Made by a program: the position numbers and the translations under genes. From Devosia lucknowensis (lineage in GTDB: Bacteria; Pseudomonadota; Alphaproteobacteria; Rhizobiales; Devosiaceae), in assembly GCF_900177655.1 (NCBI RefSeq), contig NZ_FXWK01000002.1, forward strand, positions 620,001 to 684,000: DNA of 64,000 nucleotides, read 5' to 3'. The notes below the pieces were generated by a model. The model saw only the letters and a list, made by a program, of their open reading frames with translations, had not been told where the DNA came from and made no database searches. Shown piece by piece: positions 53,419 to 61,840 of this stretch. Within the stretch, counting starts at the first letter, position 1. Each line of letters begins with the position of its first letter.

Positions 53419-54459
53419 TTACTGCGCGGCCGTTTCGGTCCGGGTGGCGCAGTCGATGCCGATGGTCGAGGGATCGTTGACCGCTTCGCCGCGATCAACG
53501 GCGTCGCAGGCTTCGAGGATCACCACAGGCATAGCCAGCGCGCGCGCTTCGGCGCCATAGGACGGAGCAAAGACCGCGCCGAAGGTTTCGGCATAGGTCT
53601 TGATCGCCTCGGAATTGGCCACCTTGTCGGCCCAGATCTTGTCCATGGTGGCGACAACTTCGTCGGGCACGCCGGTGGGGATAAAGATGCCGAAATAATC
53701 GGGCGCCAGTTCCATTTCGGGCAGCCAATTGGTGATCGGCGGGATCGGCTCCACGCCCTCGAGGGTCAGCGGCTGATCCGACAGCACGGCGAGGGCTTTG
53801 AGACGGCCACCGCGGATCAGTTCCGTCTGTTCCACCGCCAGCTGGGTGGTCACCATCGCTTCTCCGGCTGCGGTGGCGATGGCGGCCGGACCACCCCCGT
53901 CATAGGTGATCATGTTGTAGTCGAAGCCATCAGCAGCGCCCGAAAGTGCCGCGATCGCGGTGCCGCCCGAGGACGTCACGCCGGCAGTTGCCACCGTCAC
54001 CTGGGCACCGCGGGTTTTGAGCGCTTCGAGCAATTCGCCGAAATCGTCGAATTCACTGTTGGCCGGGACGGAAACGACCGGGACATTGGCCACCGAAAGG
54101 TAGATGTGCCAGTCGTCGATATCGGTATCCGGCAGCAGGCCGGACACATGGTAGGTCGCGTTGTTGGCAATGGCGTTCGCCGTCCAGGTGTAGCCATCGC
54201 GCGCGGCGTTCAGCACTTCCTGGGTCCCGATGGCGCCCGATGCGCCCGGCTGGTTGACGACCACAACTTCCACGCCCAGCGCTTCGGCCAGGATCGGGGC
54301 GGTGACGCGGGTGACCTGGTCGGTCGAGCCGCCGGCACCCCACGGCACGATCAGGTTGATCGGCCGGTCCGGCTTCCATTCCTGTGCGAAGGCACTTGCC
54401 GTTCCCAGCGCCAAAAGGGCACAGCCCGACGCCAGAACGATCTGCAGAGTCTGCTTCAT
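53419..54459 (-). CDS. tctC: Tripartite tricarboxylate transporter substrate-binding protein TctC
   Basis: A 346-residue periplasmic binding protein. The signal peptide ends at SAFAQ (residue 25), and the mature part shows the Bug/TctC opening PDRPINLIVPWGAGGSTD that contacts the ligand carboxylate. The GGGAGGA ribosome binding site is strong. It heads the tctC-tctB-tctA-tetR operon, divergent from a TauE exporter gene. Confidence 0.93.
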   Translation of the reverse strand: MKQTLQIVLASGCALLALGTASAFAQEWKPDRPINLIVPWGAGGSTDQVTRVTAPILAEALGVEVVVVNQPGASGAIGTQEVLNAARDGYTWTANAIANNATYHVSGLLPDTDIDDWHIYLSVANVPVVSVPANSEFDDFGELLEALKTRGAQVTVATAGVTSSGGTAIAALSGAADGFDYNMITYDGGGPAAIATAAGEAMVTTQLAVEQTELIRGGRLKALAVLSDQPLTLEGVEPIPPITNWLPEMELAPDYFGIFIPTGVPDEVVATMDKIWADKVANSEAIKTYAETFGAVFAPSYGAEARALAMPVVILEACDAVDRGEAVNDPSTIGIDCATRTETAAQ

Positions 54460-54565
54460 CGTGTTTTCCTCCCTCATGTCGCGGTCCCGATTTTTCGGTG
54501 ACCACGGGTGGAGCTTGCGGTGGTTCAAATCGCGAGTCAACTCACATGTAACCATCTGGTGATCT

Positions 54566-54575
54566 CAATCGATTG
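54566..54575. promoter_or_regulatory. Short palindrome in the tctC-TauE intergenic region
   Basis: CAATCGATTG is a perfect ten-base palindrome about 105 bases before tctC and 85 before the divergent exporter gene. It is a possible operator for the TetR protein of the tct operon, but it is short. Confidence 0.3.
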
Positions 54576-54655
54576 CGATGACCCCCGATAAAGGCCGTTG
54601 CGACAAGAGCTTCGCCAAGACATGATGAGCGTTACGACGACATGGGAACCGGATC

Positions 54656-55411
54656 GTGCAGATGTTGGACTTCGAGCCGGTAAGCGTGGCGATCATGGTG
54701 GCAGCGCTGGGCGCCGGTGCCGTGGTCAAGGGTGCGACCGGCATGGGCCTGCCGCTCGTCGCCCTGCCTGTTCTGGCGACATTCTTCGGCCTGCAGCACG
54801 CCATCTGCATCATGGCCGTCACGCAGGTACTGACCAACAGCGTCCAGATCTGGCAATTCCGCGACGAGGCGCGCAACCCGCAGATGCGCTTCCTGCCCTG
54901 GTTCCTGGCCGCGGGCGGCGTGGGTGTCATTCTGGGCACATGGCTTCTGAGCAACCTGCCCGAACGCGTCCTCGTCGTCTCGCTCGGCGCCCTGCTTCTG
55001 GGCTATTTCGTCCTCAAGCTGACGAGGCCTCACATCACCATCGGCCCGCGAGCCGCCCGTATGTTCGGCCCGCTGGCGGGTTTCGGCAGCGGTACGCTGC
55101 AGGGCGCGACCGGGATCTCCGCACCCATCGGGGTTACTTTCATCCACGCCATGGGCATGGAACGCCGGGCCCATGTCTATGCCGTTTCGGCCATGTTCCT
55201 CGTTCTGGGCCTGGTGCAGCTGCCCGCCCTTTTCATTGCCGGCATCATGCAGCCGCATTGGGTGCTCCAGGCTATTCTCGCCATGATCCCGATCCTCGTC
55301 TTCATGCCTGTGGGACAGGCGCTGGCGGGTCGACTGAGCCGGCAGGCCTTCGACCGGATGATCCTCATCTTCCTCGGTCTCATCGGCCTCAAGATGGTAC
55401 TCGGCCTCTAG
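54656..55411 (+). CDS. Sulfite exporter TauE/SafE family protein
   Basis: A 251-residue inner-membrane protein with about eight helices and the family pattern of glycine-rich halves (VKGATGMGLPLVALP and GFGSGTLQGATGISAP). Members export or import sulfite, sulfoacetate or other organic anions. The start is a GTG; an ATG two codons later is equally possible. It is divergent from tctC, so it may move a related carboxylate or sulfonate out of the cell. Confidence 0.87.
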   Translation: MQMLDFEPVSVAIMVAALGAGAVVKGATGMGLPLVALPVLATFFGLQHAICIMAVTQVLTNSVQIWQFRDEARNPQMRFLPWFLAAGGVGVILGTWLLSNLPERVLVVSLGALLLGYFVLKLTRPHITIGPRAARMFGPLAGFGSGTLQGATGISAPIGVTFIHAMGMERRAHVYAVSAMFLVLGLVQLPALFIAGIMQPHWVLQAILAMIPILVFMPVGQALAGRLSRQAFDRMILIFLGLIGLKMVLGL

Positions 55412-55450
55412 TCCTTTGGTCTATCCGGGCAACCGCCTGCCATCGGCTGC

Positions 55451-55497
55451 TTGACGGCACACTGCTCACTCATATAGGTAAGTAACTAATCAGTTAC
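55451..55497 (+). promoter_or_regulatory. Promoter and inverted-repeat operator of the Gfo/Idh operon
   Basis: TTGACG, 16 bases and TATAGG form a promoter; GTAACT-AATC-AGTTAC (55482-55497) is an inverted repeat with six-base arms lying where transcription should start. The site would let a repressor block initiation. No regulator gene adjoins the operon in this window. Confidence 0.6.
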
Positions 55498-55529
55498 ACT
55501 GGCATGCTGCGCTTTGGGAGGAATTCGAT

Positions 55530-56681
55530 ATGGCAGAGCAACGGCTTGGCATCATCATGCATGGCGTCACGGGGCGCATGGGCTACAACCAGCATCTGGT
55601 GCGCTCCATTCTCGCCATTCGCGACCAGGGCGGCATCACGCTCAAGAACGGCGATCGTCTCGTCGTCGATCCGATCATCGTCGGCCGTGACCGCGACAAG
55701 ATCGAGCGCCTCGCCAAGAAGCACAATATCGCGCGCTGGGGCACCGATCTCGATGCGGCCCTCGCCAACCCCGATGACACGATCTTCTTCGATGCCGGCA
55801 CGACGCTGATGCGCGCCGGCCTCCTCGAAAAGGCCCTTGCCGCCGGCAAGAATGTCTATTGCGAAAAGCCGACCTCCGACGATCTCGACATCGCCGTGAA
55901 CCTTGCAAAGACCGCTCGCGCCTCGGGTCTCAAGCATGGCGTCGTGCAGGACAAGCTCTTCCTGCCGGGCCTGATGAAGATCAAGATGCTCAAGGATTCC
56001 GGTTTCTTCGGCGATATCCTCTCGGTACGCGGCGAGTTCGGCTATTGGGTTTTCGAAGGCGACTGGCAGAAGGCGCAGCGCCCGAGCTGGAACTATCGCA
56101 AGGCCGATGGCGGCGGCATCATCCTCGATATGCTCTGCCACTGGCGCTATGTGCTCGACAATCTCTTCGGCGAAGTCCAGGCCGTCTCCTGCCTCGGGGC
56201 CACCCACATTCCGAGCCGCGTCGATGAAAACGGCCAGCGCTACACCGCCGACACCGATGACGCCGCTTACGCGACCTTCGAACTCGAAGGCGGCGTGATC
56301 GCCCAGATCAATTCGAGCTGGACCACCCGCGTCCGCCGCGACGATCTCGTCACCTTCCATGTCGACGGCACACATGGTTCGGCCGTTGCCGGTCTCCACA
56401 AGTGCTGGACCCAGCACCGCGTCAACACGCCAAAACCCGTCTGGAACCCCGACCAGCCCCAGACCATGAACTTCTTCAACGATTGGGAAGAAGCCCCGGA
56501 CAACTGGCCGGCCGACAATGGCTTCAAGGTGCAGTGGGAAATGTTCCTCCGCCACGTCGCCGAAGACGCGCCATGGGAATATGGCCTCGAAGCCGGCGCC
56601 AAGGGCGTACAGCTCGCCGAACTCGGCCTCAAGAGTTGGGCCGAACGCCGCTGGCTGGATGTTCCGAAGCTGGAATTTTGA
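55530..56681 (+). CDS. Gfo/Idh/MocA family oxidoreductase
   Basis: A 383-residue NAD(P)-dependent sugar or polyol dehydrogenase. The N-terminal Rossmann domain starts IMHGVTGRMGYNQHL, and the family EKP motif is in VYCEKPTSDD. The C-terminal alpha/beta domain contains DMLCHWRYVLDNLFG, the HxxxxD-like catalytic region. A GGGAGGA ribosome binding site precedes it. It is the first gene of a three-gene operon with a DUF993 protein and a TIM-barrel isomerase. Confidence 0.9.
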   Translation: MAEQRLGIIMHGVTGRMGYNQHLVRSILAIRDQGGITLKNGDRLVVDPIIVGRDRDKIERLAKKHNIARWGTDLDAALANPDDTIFFDAGTTLMRAGLLEKALAAGKNVYCEKPTSDDLDIAVNLAKTARASGLKHGVVQDKLFLPGLMKIKMLKDSGFFGDILSVRGEFGYWVFEGDWQKAQRPSWNYRKADGGGIILDMLCHWRYVLDNLFGEVQAVSCLGATHIPSRVDENGQRYTADTDDAAYATFELEGGVIAQINSSWTTRVRRDDLVTFHVDGTHGSAVAGLHKCWTQHRVNTPKPVWNPDQPQTMNFFNDWEEAPDNWPADNGFKVQWEMFLRHVAEDAPWEYGLEAGAKGVQLAELGLKSWAERRWLDVPKLEF

Positions 56682-56696
56682 GCCCTAGATAAAGAG

Positions 56697-56820
56697 CCCC
56701 CTCACCCGCCCTTCGGGCACCCTCTCCCACGAGGGGAGAGGGGGACACCGAGTTTTTGTCGCGCACAGCGCTCCCTTCTCCCCTTGTGGGAGAAGGTGGC
56801 GCGTAGCGCCGGATGAGGGG
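56697..56820. repeat. Mosaic palindromic element with terminal inverted repeats
   Basis: The ends CCCCTCACCC and GGATGAGGGG are inverted repeats with one mismatch. Inside are CCCTCTCCC/GGGGAGAGGG, CTCCCCTTGTGGGAG and GGCGCGTAGCGCC. The 124-base unit is like the RIME-type intergenic elements of rhizobia. Its right end supplies the only Shine-Dalgarno match (GAGGGG) for the gene at 56830. Confidence 0.75.
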
Positions 56821-56829
56821 TACCCTTCC

Positions 56830-57996
56830 ATGACCATCAACCTGCCCAATCCCGACCGCTCTATCAGCCCCTACACCCTGACCGGCGATCCGATCCCCTT
56901 CGTCAAATTCAAGGCGACCGATTTTCCGCGCGTGGCCTATTCGGCCGCCCACGTCGTCGCCGATCCCCTCGCGATCCACGATCCGTGGCTGACCCCGGCG
57001 ATCGATTGGGACACGACCCTCCAATTCCGCCACCGCATGTGGGATCTTGGCCTTGGCGTTGCCGAAGCCATGGATACGGCCCAGCGCGGCATGGGCCTCA
57101 CCTGGACCGAGGCGCAGGAACTGATCCGCCGCTCACAGGCCGAAGCCCGCACGCGCGATGATTCCCTCATCGCCTATGGCGCCGGCACCGATCATCTGGC
57201 CCCCGGCCCGGATGTGACGATCGACGACATTTTGCGCGCCTATGACGAACAGGTCGGCTTCGTCGAGGGCCAGGGCGGCCGCGTCATTCTCATGGCCAGC
57301 CGCGCCCTCGCTGCCGCAGCAAAATCGCCTGACGATTACGCCCGCGTCTACGGCCACGTCCTTTCAAGTGTCAAACAGCCCGTTATCATGCATTGGCTGG
57401 GCGAAATGTTCGATCCCGCCCTCCAGGGCTATTGGGGCGATATCGATCACGACAAGGCCATGGACGTCTGCCTCGATGTCATCGCCGCCAATGCCGACAA
57501 GGTCGACGGCATCAAGATTTCCCTCCTTTCTGCCGAGAAGGAAATCAACATGCGCCGCCGCCTGCCTGCCAACGTAAAGATGTATACCGGCGACGATTTC
57601 AACTACGCCGAACTCATCGCCGGTGACGACCAGGGCTATTCTCACGCCCTGCTCGGCATTTTCGACGCCATAGCTCCCGCCGCCTCGGCCGGTCTTGCTG
57701 CTCTGGGCGAGGGTAACACCAAAAAGTTCTTCGATATTCTCGAACCCACCGTGCCGCTCAGCCGCCACATCTTCGCGGCCCCGACGCGGTTCTACAAAAC
57801 CGGCGTCGTCTTCCTGGCCTATCTCAATGGCCTGCAGGATCATTTCCAGATGATCGGCGGCCAGCAATCGACCCGCTCGGTGCAGCACCTTGCCGAACTC
57901 TTCCGCCTTGCCGACAAGGCCCGCGTGTTGGCCGATCCGGACCTTGCTACCGCGCGCATGAGGGCGGTGCTGCAGGTCAACGGAGTGCCGGCATGA
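56830..57996 (+). CDS. DUF993 family protein (dihydrodipicolinate synthase-like)
   Basis: A 388-residue TIM-barrel of the DUF993 family, related to the DHDPS/NAL aldolase group. Landmarks are QPVIMHWLGEMFDP in mid-protein and KVDGIKISLLSAEKE, where the lysine in GIKIS is the candidate Schiff-base residue. A retro-aldol step on a keto-sugar derivative would fit the operon but is inference. The ribosome binding site comes from the upstream repeat. It overlaps the next gene by four bases. Confidence 0.85.
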   Translation: MTINLPNPDRSISPYTLTGDPIPFVKFKATDFPRVAYSAAHVVADPLAIHDPWLTPAIDWDTTLQFRHRMWDLGLGVAEAMDTAQRGMGLTWTEAQELIRRSQAEARTRDDSLIAYGAGTDHLAPGPDVTIDDILRAYDEQVGFVEGQGGRVILMASRALAAAAKSPDDYARVYGHVLSSVKQPVIMHWLGEMFDPALQGYWGDIDHDKAMDVCLDVIAANADKVDGIKISLLSAEKEINMRRRLPANVKMYTGDDFNYAELIAGDDQGYSHALLGIFDAIAPAASAGLAALGEGNTKKFFDILEPTVPLSRHIFAAPTRFYKTGVVFLAYLNGLQDHFQMIGGQQSTRSVQHLAELFRLADKARVLADPDLATARMRAVLQVNGVPA

Positions 57997-58817
57997 CGAT
58001 CCGCAAAATCTCGCTCAATCTCGCCACCACCCGCCAGCAATGGGGCTTTGCCGAAGCCGTCGACGGCTGCCTCCGCGCCGGCATCACCGCCATCTCCCCC
58101 TGGCGCGACCAGATTGCCGCCATCGGCCTTGATGAAGCCGCTCGCATCGTCAAAGCCAACAATCTCCAGGTCACCGGCGTTTGTCGCGGCGGCATGTTCC
58201 CGGCGGAAACAGCCGAGGGCCGGCAAAAGCAGATCGACGATAATCTGCGCGCCATCGACGAAGCCGCCTCGCTCAATGCAGATTGCCTCGTTCTTGTCGT
58301 TGGTGGCCTGCCCGGATCCTCGAAGGACCTGCCCGGCGCGCGACAGATGGTCAGCGACGGCATTGCCGCCATGCTGCCCCATGCTCGCGCTTCGGGCGTA
58401 AAAATCGCCATCGAGCCGCTGCACCCGATGTATGCCGCCGACCGCGCCTGCGTGAACACGATCGACCAGGCCCTCGACATCTGTGAAGACCTCGGCGAAA
58501 CCGTTGGTGTTGCGATCGACGTCTACCACGTCTGGTGGGACCCGAATCTGGCTCAGGCGATTGCCCGCGCCGGCCGCATGAAGCGCATCTTTGCCCACCA
58601 CATCTGCGATTGGCTGGTGCCGACCAAAGACATGCTGCTCGATCGGGGCATGATGGGCGATGGCGTTATCGATCTCCCCGCAATCCGCAAGATGATCGAG
58701 GATGCGGGCTTCTTCGGGCCGCAGGAAGTGGAGATCTTTTCCCAGGACAACTGGTGGAAGCGTCCCGGCGACGAGGTGCTATCCGTCATCAAGGAGCGCG
58801 TCGCGACGGTCTGCTAG
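57993..58817 (+). CDS. Sugar phosphate isomerase/epimerase, TIM-barrel
   Basis: A 274-residue AP-endonuclease-2-like TIM-barrel with metal-binding residues in IAIEPLHP (E and H), VAIDVYHVWWDP and FAHHICDW. These proteins isomerise or epimerise keto-sugars, for example in inositol and 3-keto-glycoside breakdown. ATGA overlap with the DUF993 gene indicates a fixed stoichiometric pair. The operon ends at the terminator directly downstream. Confidence 0.88.
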   Translation: MTIRKISLNLATTRQQWGFAEAVDGCLRAGITAISPWRDQIAAIGLDEAARIVKANNLQVTGVCRGGMFPAETAEGRQKQIDDNLRAIDEAASLNADCLVLVVGGLPGSSKDLPGARQMVSDGIAAMLPHARASGVKIAIEPLHPMYAADRACVNTIDQALDICEDLGETVGVAIDVYHVWWDPNLAQAIARAGRMKRIFAHHICDWLVPTKDMLLDRGMMGDGVIDLPAIRKMIEDAGFFGPQEVEIFSQDNWWKRPGDEVLSVIKERVATVC

Positions 58818-58823
58818 AAAAGA

Positions 58824-58852
58824 AAAAGCCCCGGATCGTGTCCGGGGCTTTT
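58824..58852. terminator. Bidirectional terminator after the isomerase gene
   Basis: AAAAGCCCCGGA and TCCGGGGCTTTT form a 12-base-pair stem with a TCGTG loop. It ends the three-gene operon (+) and the DUF2147-like gene (-), which has its stop codon only 16 bases away. Confidence 0.9.
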
Positions 58853-58867
58853 CGTCAGCTGGGTCGC

Positions 58868-59251
58868 TTACGACACGCGCTGATAGTCGATGCTCGAGCA
58901 CAGGACCTGGCAGCCCGTGATCTTGAGCGTGTCGGGACCGGTCAGTTCGACGATCGCCTTGGCGCCACCGCCATTGAGGGCAATCTGGCCTTCCCACTTG
59001 TTGGGAGCGGTCTGTTCGCCCTGCACGACCTGCTGGTCGACATAGGCAAGGTTTTCCTCGGTGCGGCTATCGCCCTGGATGTCGTTCAGGGTGCCGCAAA
59101 GCTGGGTGCCGTCACCGCACAGCTGGAATGTGAAGGTGGTGCCCCACTGGTCCTTCCACACGCCATCGGGATTGGCAGCCTGCTGTGCGGCAGTCGGAAC
59201 AATGAGAGCGGCAGCAACGGCCGCGGCGGCAACAAAAGACTTCAGCATCAT
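58868..59251 (-). CDS. DUF2147-like secreted small protein
   Basis: A 127-residue exported protein. The signal peptide ends near PTAAQ (residues 19-23); the mature part has DGVWKDQWGTTF and CGDGTQLCGTLND, the DUF2147-type pattern, with a second cysteine pair (GCQVLCSS) near the end, so two disulfides are likely. Function is unknown; the fold resembles small lipocalin-like barrels. GGAGC lies upstream of the double ATG. Confidence 0.75.
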   Translation of the reverse strand: MMLKSFVAAAAVAAALIVPTAAQQAANPDGVWKDQWGTTFTFQLCGDGTQLCGTLNDIQGDSRTEENLAYVDQQVVQGEQTAPNKWEGQIALNGGGAKAIVELTGPDTLKITGCQVLCSSIDYQRVS

Positions 59252-59358
59252 GATAATGCTCCATTATATGTCGTCACGCCCGGCAGCCGCCGTGCGCGAA
59301 TGTTTAAAATTAAGCCCTGCCCGACAAACGCAGCGTTCTGCGATGGGTTGCGCAAATG

Positions 59359-60552
59359 TTACCGGCGGAACGTGGCAGCCACTTCGATGTGATTGGACCA
59401 GGCGAACTGATCCACTGCGATTAGCTTCTCCAGCCTGAACCCGGCCTGAACGAGATGTTCAGCGTCGCGCGCAAAGGTCTTCGGGTCGCAGGCGACCATG
59501 ACCACGTGGCGGCATTTGGAAAGGGCAATTTCCTTGATTTGGGCCTGGGCTCCGGCGCGCGGCGGATCGAGGACGAGTGTCTCGAAGGTCAGCTCGAACC
59601 GCGTCAGCGGATCGCGGAAGAGGTCACGGGTCTTGGCCGTCACCGTCTTGAGGCCCCTTGTGTGCCGCACCGCCTTGTCAAGCGCGACAATGCCCGCCCG
59701 GTCGCTGTCGGCCGCATAGACCGGGGCCACCTGAGCCAGCCGCAGGGCAAAAGGTCCGATACCGCAAAAAAGGTCGGCGACGGATTTGGGCCTTCCGACC
59801 GCCTCCAGCACGTAGTCGGCGAGCACCGTCTCGGCCTCGGCCGTCGCCTGGAGGAAGCTGCCGATCGGCAGGTCGACTTCGGAATTGCCCATGGTGACGC
59901 TGGGCTGTTGGCGGAGCAGGATCATTTCGCGATCCACGGCCAGCCGCGCCAGGCCCAGCGTATTGGCCAGAGGCACCAGCTTTTCGGCGCGCAGGCCCTT
60001 GGGGGCATTGCGGATGGCGACATCGATGCCGGTATTGGTGGCGGTGAAGCTGACGTCGCATTCGCCGATGGCCGCGCCCAGCGCGCGGGCGATGTCGGGC
60101 GTGCGCTTGAGCGCCGGAACCAGGATGGGGCAGGTCGCGATATCGAGAAGATCGTGGCTCCTGATGCGCATATAGCCGGCCGCGTCTTTCCGCGCATGCA
60201 GCGTCGCGCGGCGGCGCCCTGCCCCGTGTGCGAGCACGAAGCGCTCGACCTTTGCGTCGATGCCCAGCTGGCGCAAAGGCGTCTCGACCAGCCCGGTCTT
60301 GAACTGGGCGTAGCTTGCCGCATCCATATGCTGCAATTGGCAACCGCCGCAGCTGCCGAAATAGGGACAGAACGGCTCGGCGCGGTGGGGCGAGACAGTT
60401 GAGAGGCTCGTCATCCGCCCCCGCTCGCCGTCGACATCGAGCGTTCCGGTTTCACCGGGCAATGCGAAGGGCACGAAGACCTTGCGGCCCTCCAGCGTGA
60501 CGATGCCCTCGCCTTTCTGGCCCAGCGATTCGATGGTTGCGGTGATGGTCAT
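59359..60552 (-). CDS. 23S rRNA (uracil-C5) methyltransferase, RlmD/RlmC type
   Basis: A 397-residue TrmA-family enzyme. An N-terminal TRAM domain (about 1-50) is followed by iron-sulfur ligands C62, C68 and C71 in CPYFGSCGGC plus the CP of DIATCPIL. A SAM-binding Rossmann domain shows ADLFCGIGPFAL, and the catalytic cysteine is in VACDPKTFARD. Which rRNA uridine is modified cannot be decided from sequence, so no symbol is given. Confidence 0.9.
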   Translation of the reverse strand: MTITATIESLGQKGEGIVTLEGRKVFVPFALPGETGTLDVDGERGRMTSLSTVSPHRAEPFCPYFGSCGGCQLQHMDAASYAQFKTGLVETPLRQLGIDAKVERFVLAHGAGRRRATLHARKDAAGYMRIRSHDLLDIATCPILVPALKRTPDIARALGAAIGECDVSFTATNTGIDVAIRNAPKGLRAEKLVPLANTLGLARLAVDREMILLRQQPSVTMGNSEVDLPIGSFLQATAEAETVLADYVLEAVGRPKSVADLFCGIGPFALRLAQVAPVYAADSDRAGIVALDKAVRHTRGLKTVTAKTRDLFRDPLTRFELTFETLVLDPPRAGAQAQIKEIALSKCRHVVMVACDPKTFARDAEHLVQAGFRLEKLIAVDQFAWSNHIEVAATFRR

Positions 60553-60570
60553 GGCGCCCCCTCATAGACA

Positions 60571-60598
60571 GGAGCCCGATGATTGCTCATCGGGCTCC
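60571..60598 (-). terminator. Perfect hairpin after nfu
   Basis: GGAGCCCGATGA and TCATCGGGCTCC form a perfect 12-base-pair stem with a TTGC loop, 33 bases after the nfu stop codon on the minus strand. There is no T-run, so termination may be incomplete and the methyltransferase gene may share the transcript. Confidence 0.6.
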
Positions 60599-60630
60599 CG
60601 GCTTGCTGCGTAACGTGTTCGTGGTCGCGA

Positions 60631-61197
60631 TCAGACCTGCTGGACGGCTTCGACGCCCGGCACGAAATGGCGAAGCAGGTTCTCGATGCCGTTCTTGAGC
60701 GTCGCGGTCGAGGATGGGCAGCCCGAGCAGGCCCCCTGCATGTGGAGGAAGACGGTGCCTTCCTTGAACCCCTTGAAGATGATGTCGCCGCCATCCATGG
60801 CCACGGCCGGACGGACGCGGGTGGCCAGCAGCTCCTTGATGACCTCGACCATTTCCTTGTCTTCTTCCTCGAAGAACTCGTCGGTCTCGGTGAAGTCGAC
60901 ATGGGCGGCGCCCGCATCGGCGATCACCGGCTTGCCGGACAGGAAGTGGTCCATGATCACGCCCAGAATGGCGGGCTTGATATGGGCCCAGTTGGTGTCG
61001 TCCTTGGTCACCGAGATGAAATCGGAGCCGAGGAACACACCGGTAACGCCGGAAATGGCGAACAGACCCGTGGCGAGCGGCGAGGCCGCGGCGGCATCGA
61101 TGGAGCGGAAATCGCGCGGCTCGCCCGTCAGCACTTCGCGCCCCGGCAGGAATTTCAGGGTCGCCGGATTGGGCGTGGCTTCGGTCTGGATGAACAT
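60631..61197 (-). CDS. Iron-sulfur cluster carrier Nfu (NifU-like)
   Basis: A 188-residue protein with an N-terminal Nfu domain (MFIQTEATPNPATLKF onward) and a C-terminal NifU domain whose cluster ligands are in ACSGCPSS, CxxC. It accepts 4Fe-4S clusters and hands them to enzymes such as lipoyl synthase and aconitase. In related genomes it is followed directly by tsaB, which here lies 17 kb away. Confidence 0.93.
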   Translation of the reverse strand: MFIQTEATPNPATLKFLPGREVLTGEPRDFRSIDAAAASPLATGLFAISGVTGVFLGSDFISVTKDDTNWAHIKPAILGVIMDHFLSGKPVIADAGAAHVDFTETDEFFEEEDKEMVEVIKELLATRVRPAVAMDGGDIIFKGFKEGTVFLHMQGACSGCPSSTATLKNGIENLLRHFVPGVEAVQQV

Positions 61198-61351
61198 GCG
61201 ATCGTTCCGCGGGTACGATTAGAATGCTTCTAAAATAGACTTTTGCACTCAGGATGCAAGGGAGAAGTGGGCCTGCATGGCTGGTAGACCTCTTGGCCCC
61301 AAACCTCTTTCTCGTCACTGTCTTGCCGTGGTCACTAAACCCTCGGCACGC

Positions 61352-61825
61352 TCAGCAGATGGCGATGACTTCCTCGTCGGTCATGCGGCCCGGCACGATG
61401 GTCAGCGGAATGGGCAAAACATTGGCGCGCGCGGCGAAGTGAGTCACCAGCGGTCCCGGGCCATCGGGGGATTTGGAGGCTGCCAGCACGAGAATGGCGA
61501 TGTCGTGGTCCTGGTCGATGACCTTTTCGATCTGTTCGGGGCCGTTGCCCTCGCGGATCACCGACTCGGCACGGACATCGCCGATCTCTCGGATACGGGC
61601 CAGGCGCGCATCGAGATTGCGCTCGGCCTCCTCGACCGCCTCGGCGCGCAGCACGTCCTCCACTCCCAGGCCGATGAACTCGGGCTGCGGGATGATGGTG
61701 ATCAGCACCACCGTGCCGCCGGTGCGCTTGACGCGCCAGGCGGCAAAGGTCAGGGCCCGCTCGCATTCCTCGGTCTCGTCGATGACGACGAGGAACTTGC
61801 GCTTGTATTCGTCCTGCGAAACCAT
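61352..61825 (-). CDS. Universal stress protein, UspA family
   Basis: A 157-residue single-domain USP. The start KFLVVIDETEECERAL and the strand VLITIIPQPEF are typical; the ATP loop Gx2Gx9GS of some USPs is not clearly kept (PDGPGPLVTHFAARA), so nucleotide binding is uncertain. It sits between trpS and nfu, a conserved order in rhizobia; the reason for the link is unknown. Confidence 0.88.
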   Translation of the reverse strand: MVSQDEYKRKFLVVIDETEECERALTFAAWRVKRTGGTVVLITIIPQPEFIGLGVEDVLRAEAVEEAERNLDARLARIREIGDVRAESVIREGNGPEQIEKVIDQDHDIAILVLAASKSPDGPGPLVTHFAARANVLPIPLTIVPGRMTDEEVIAIC

Positions 61826-61840
61826 GGACTTCCCTCGTGT

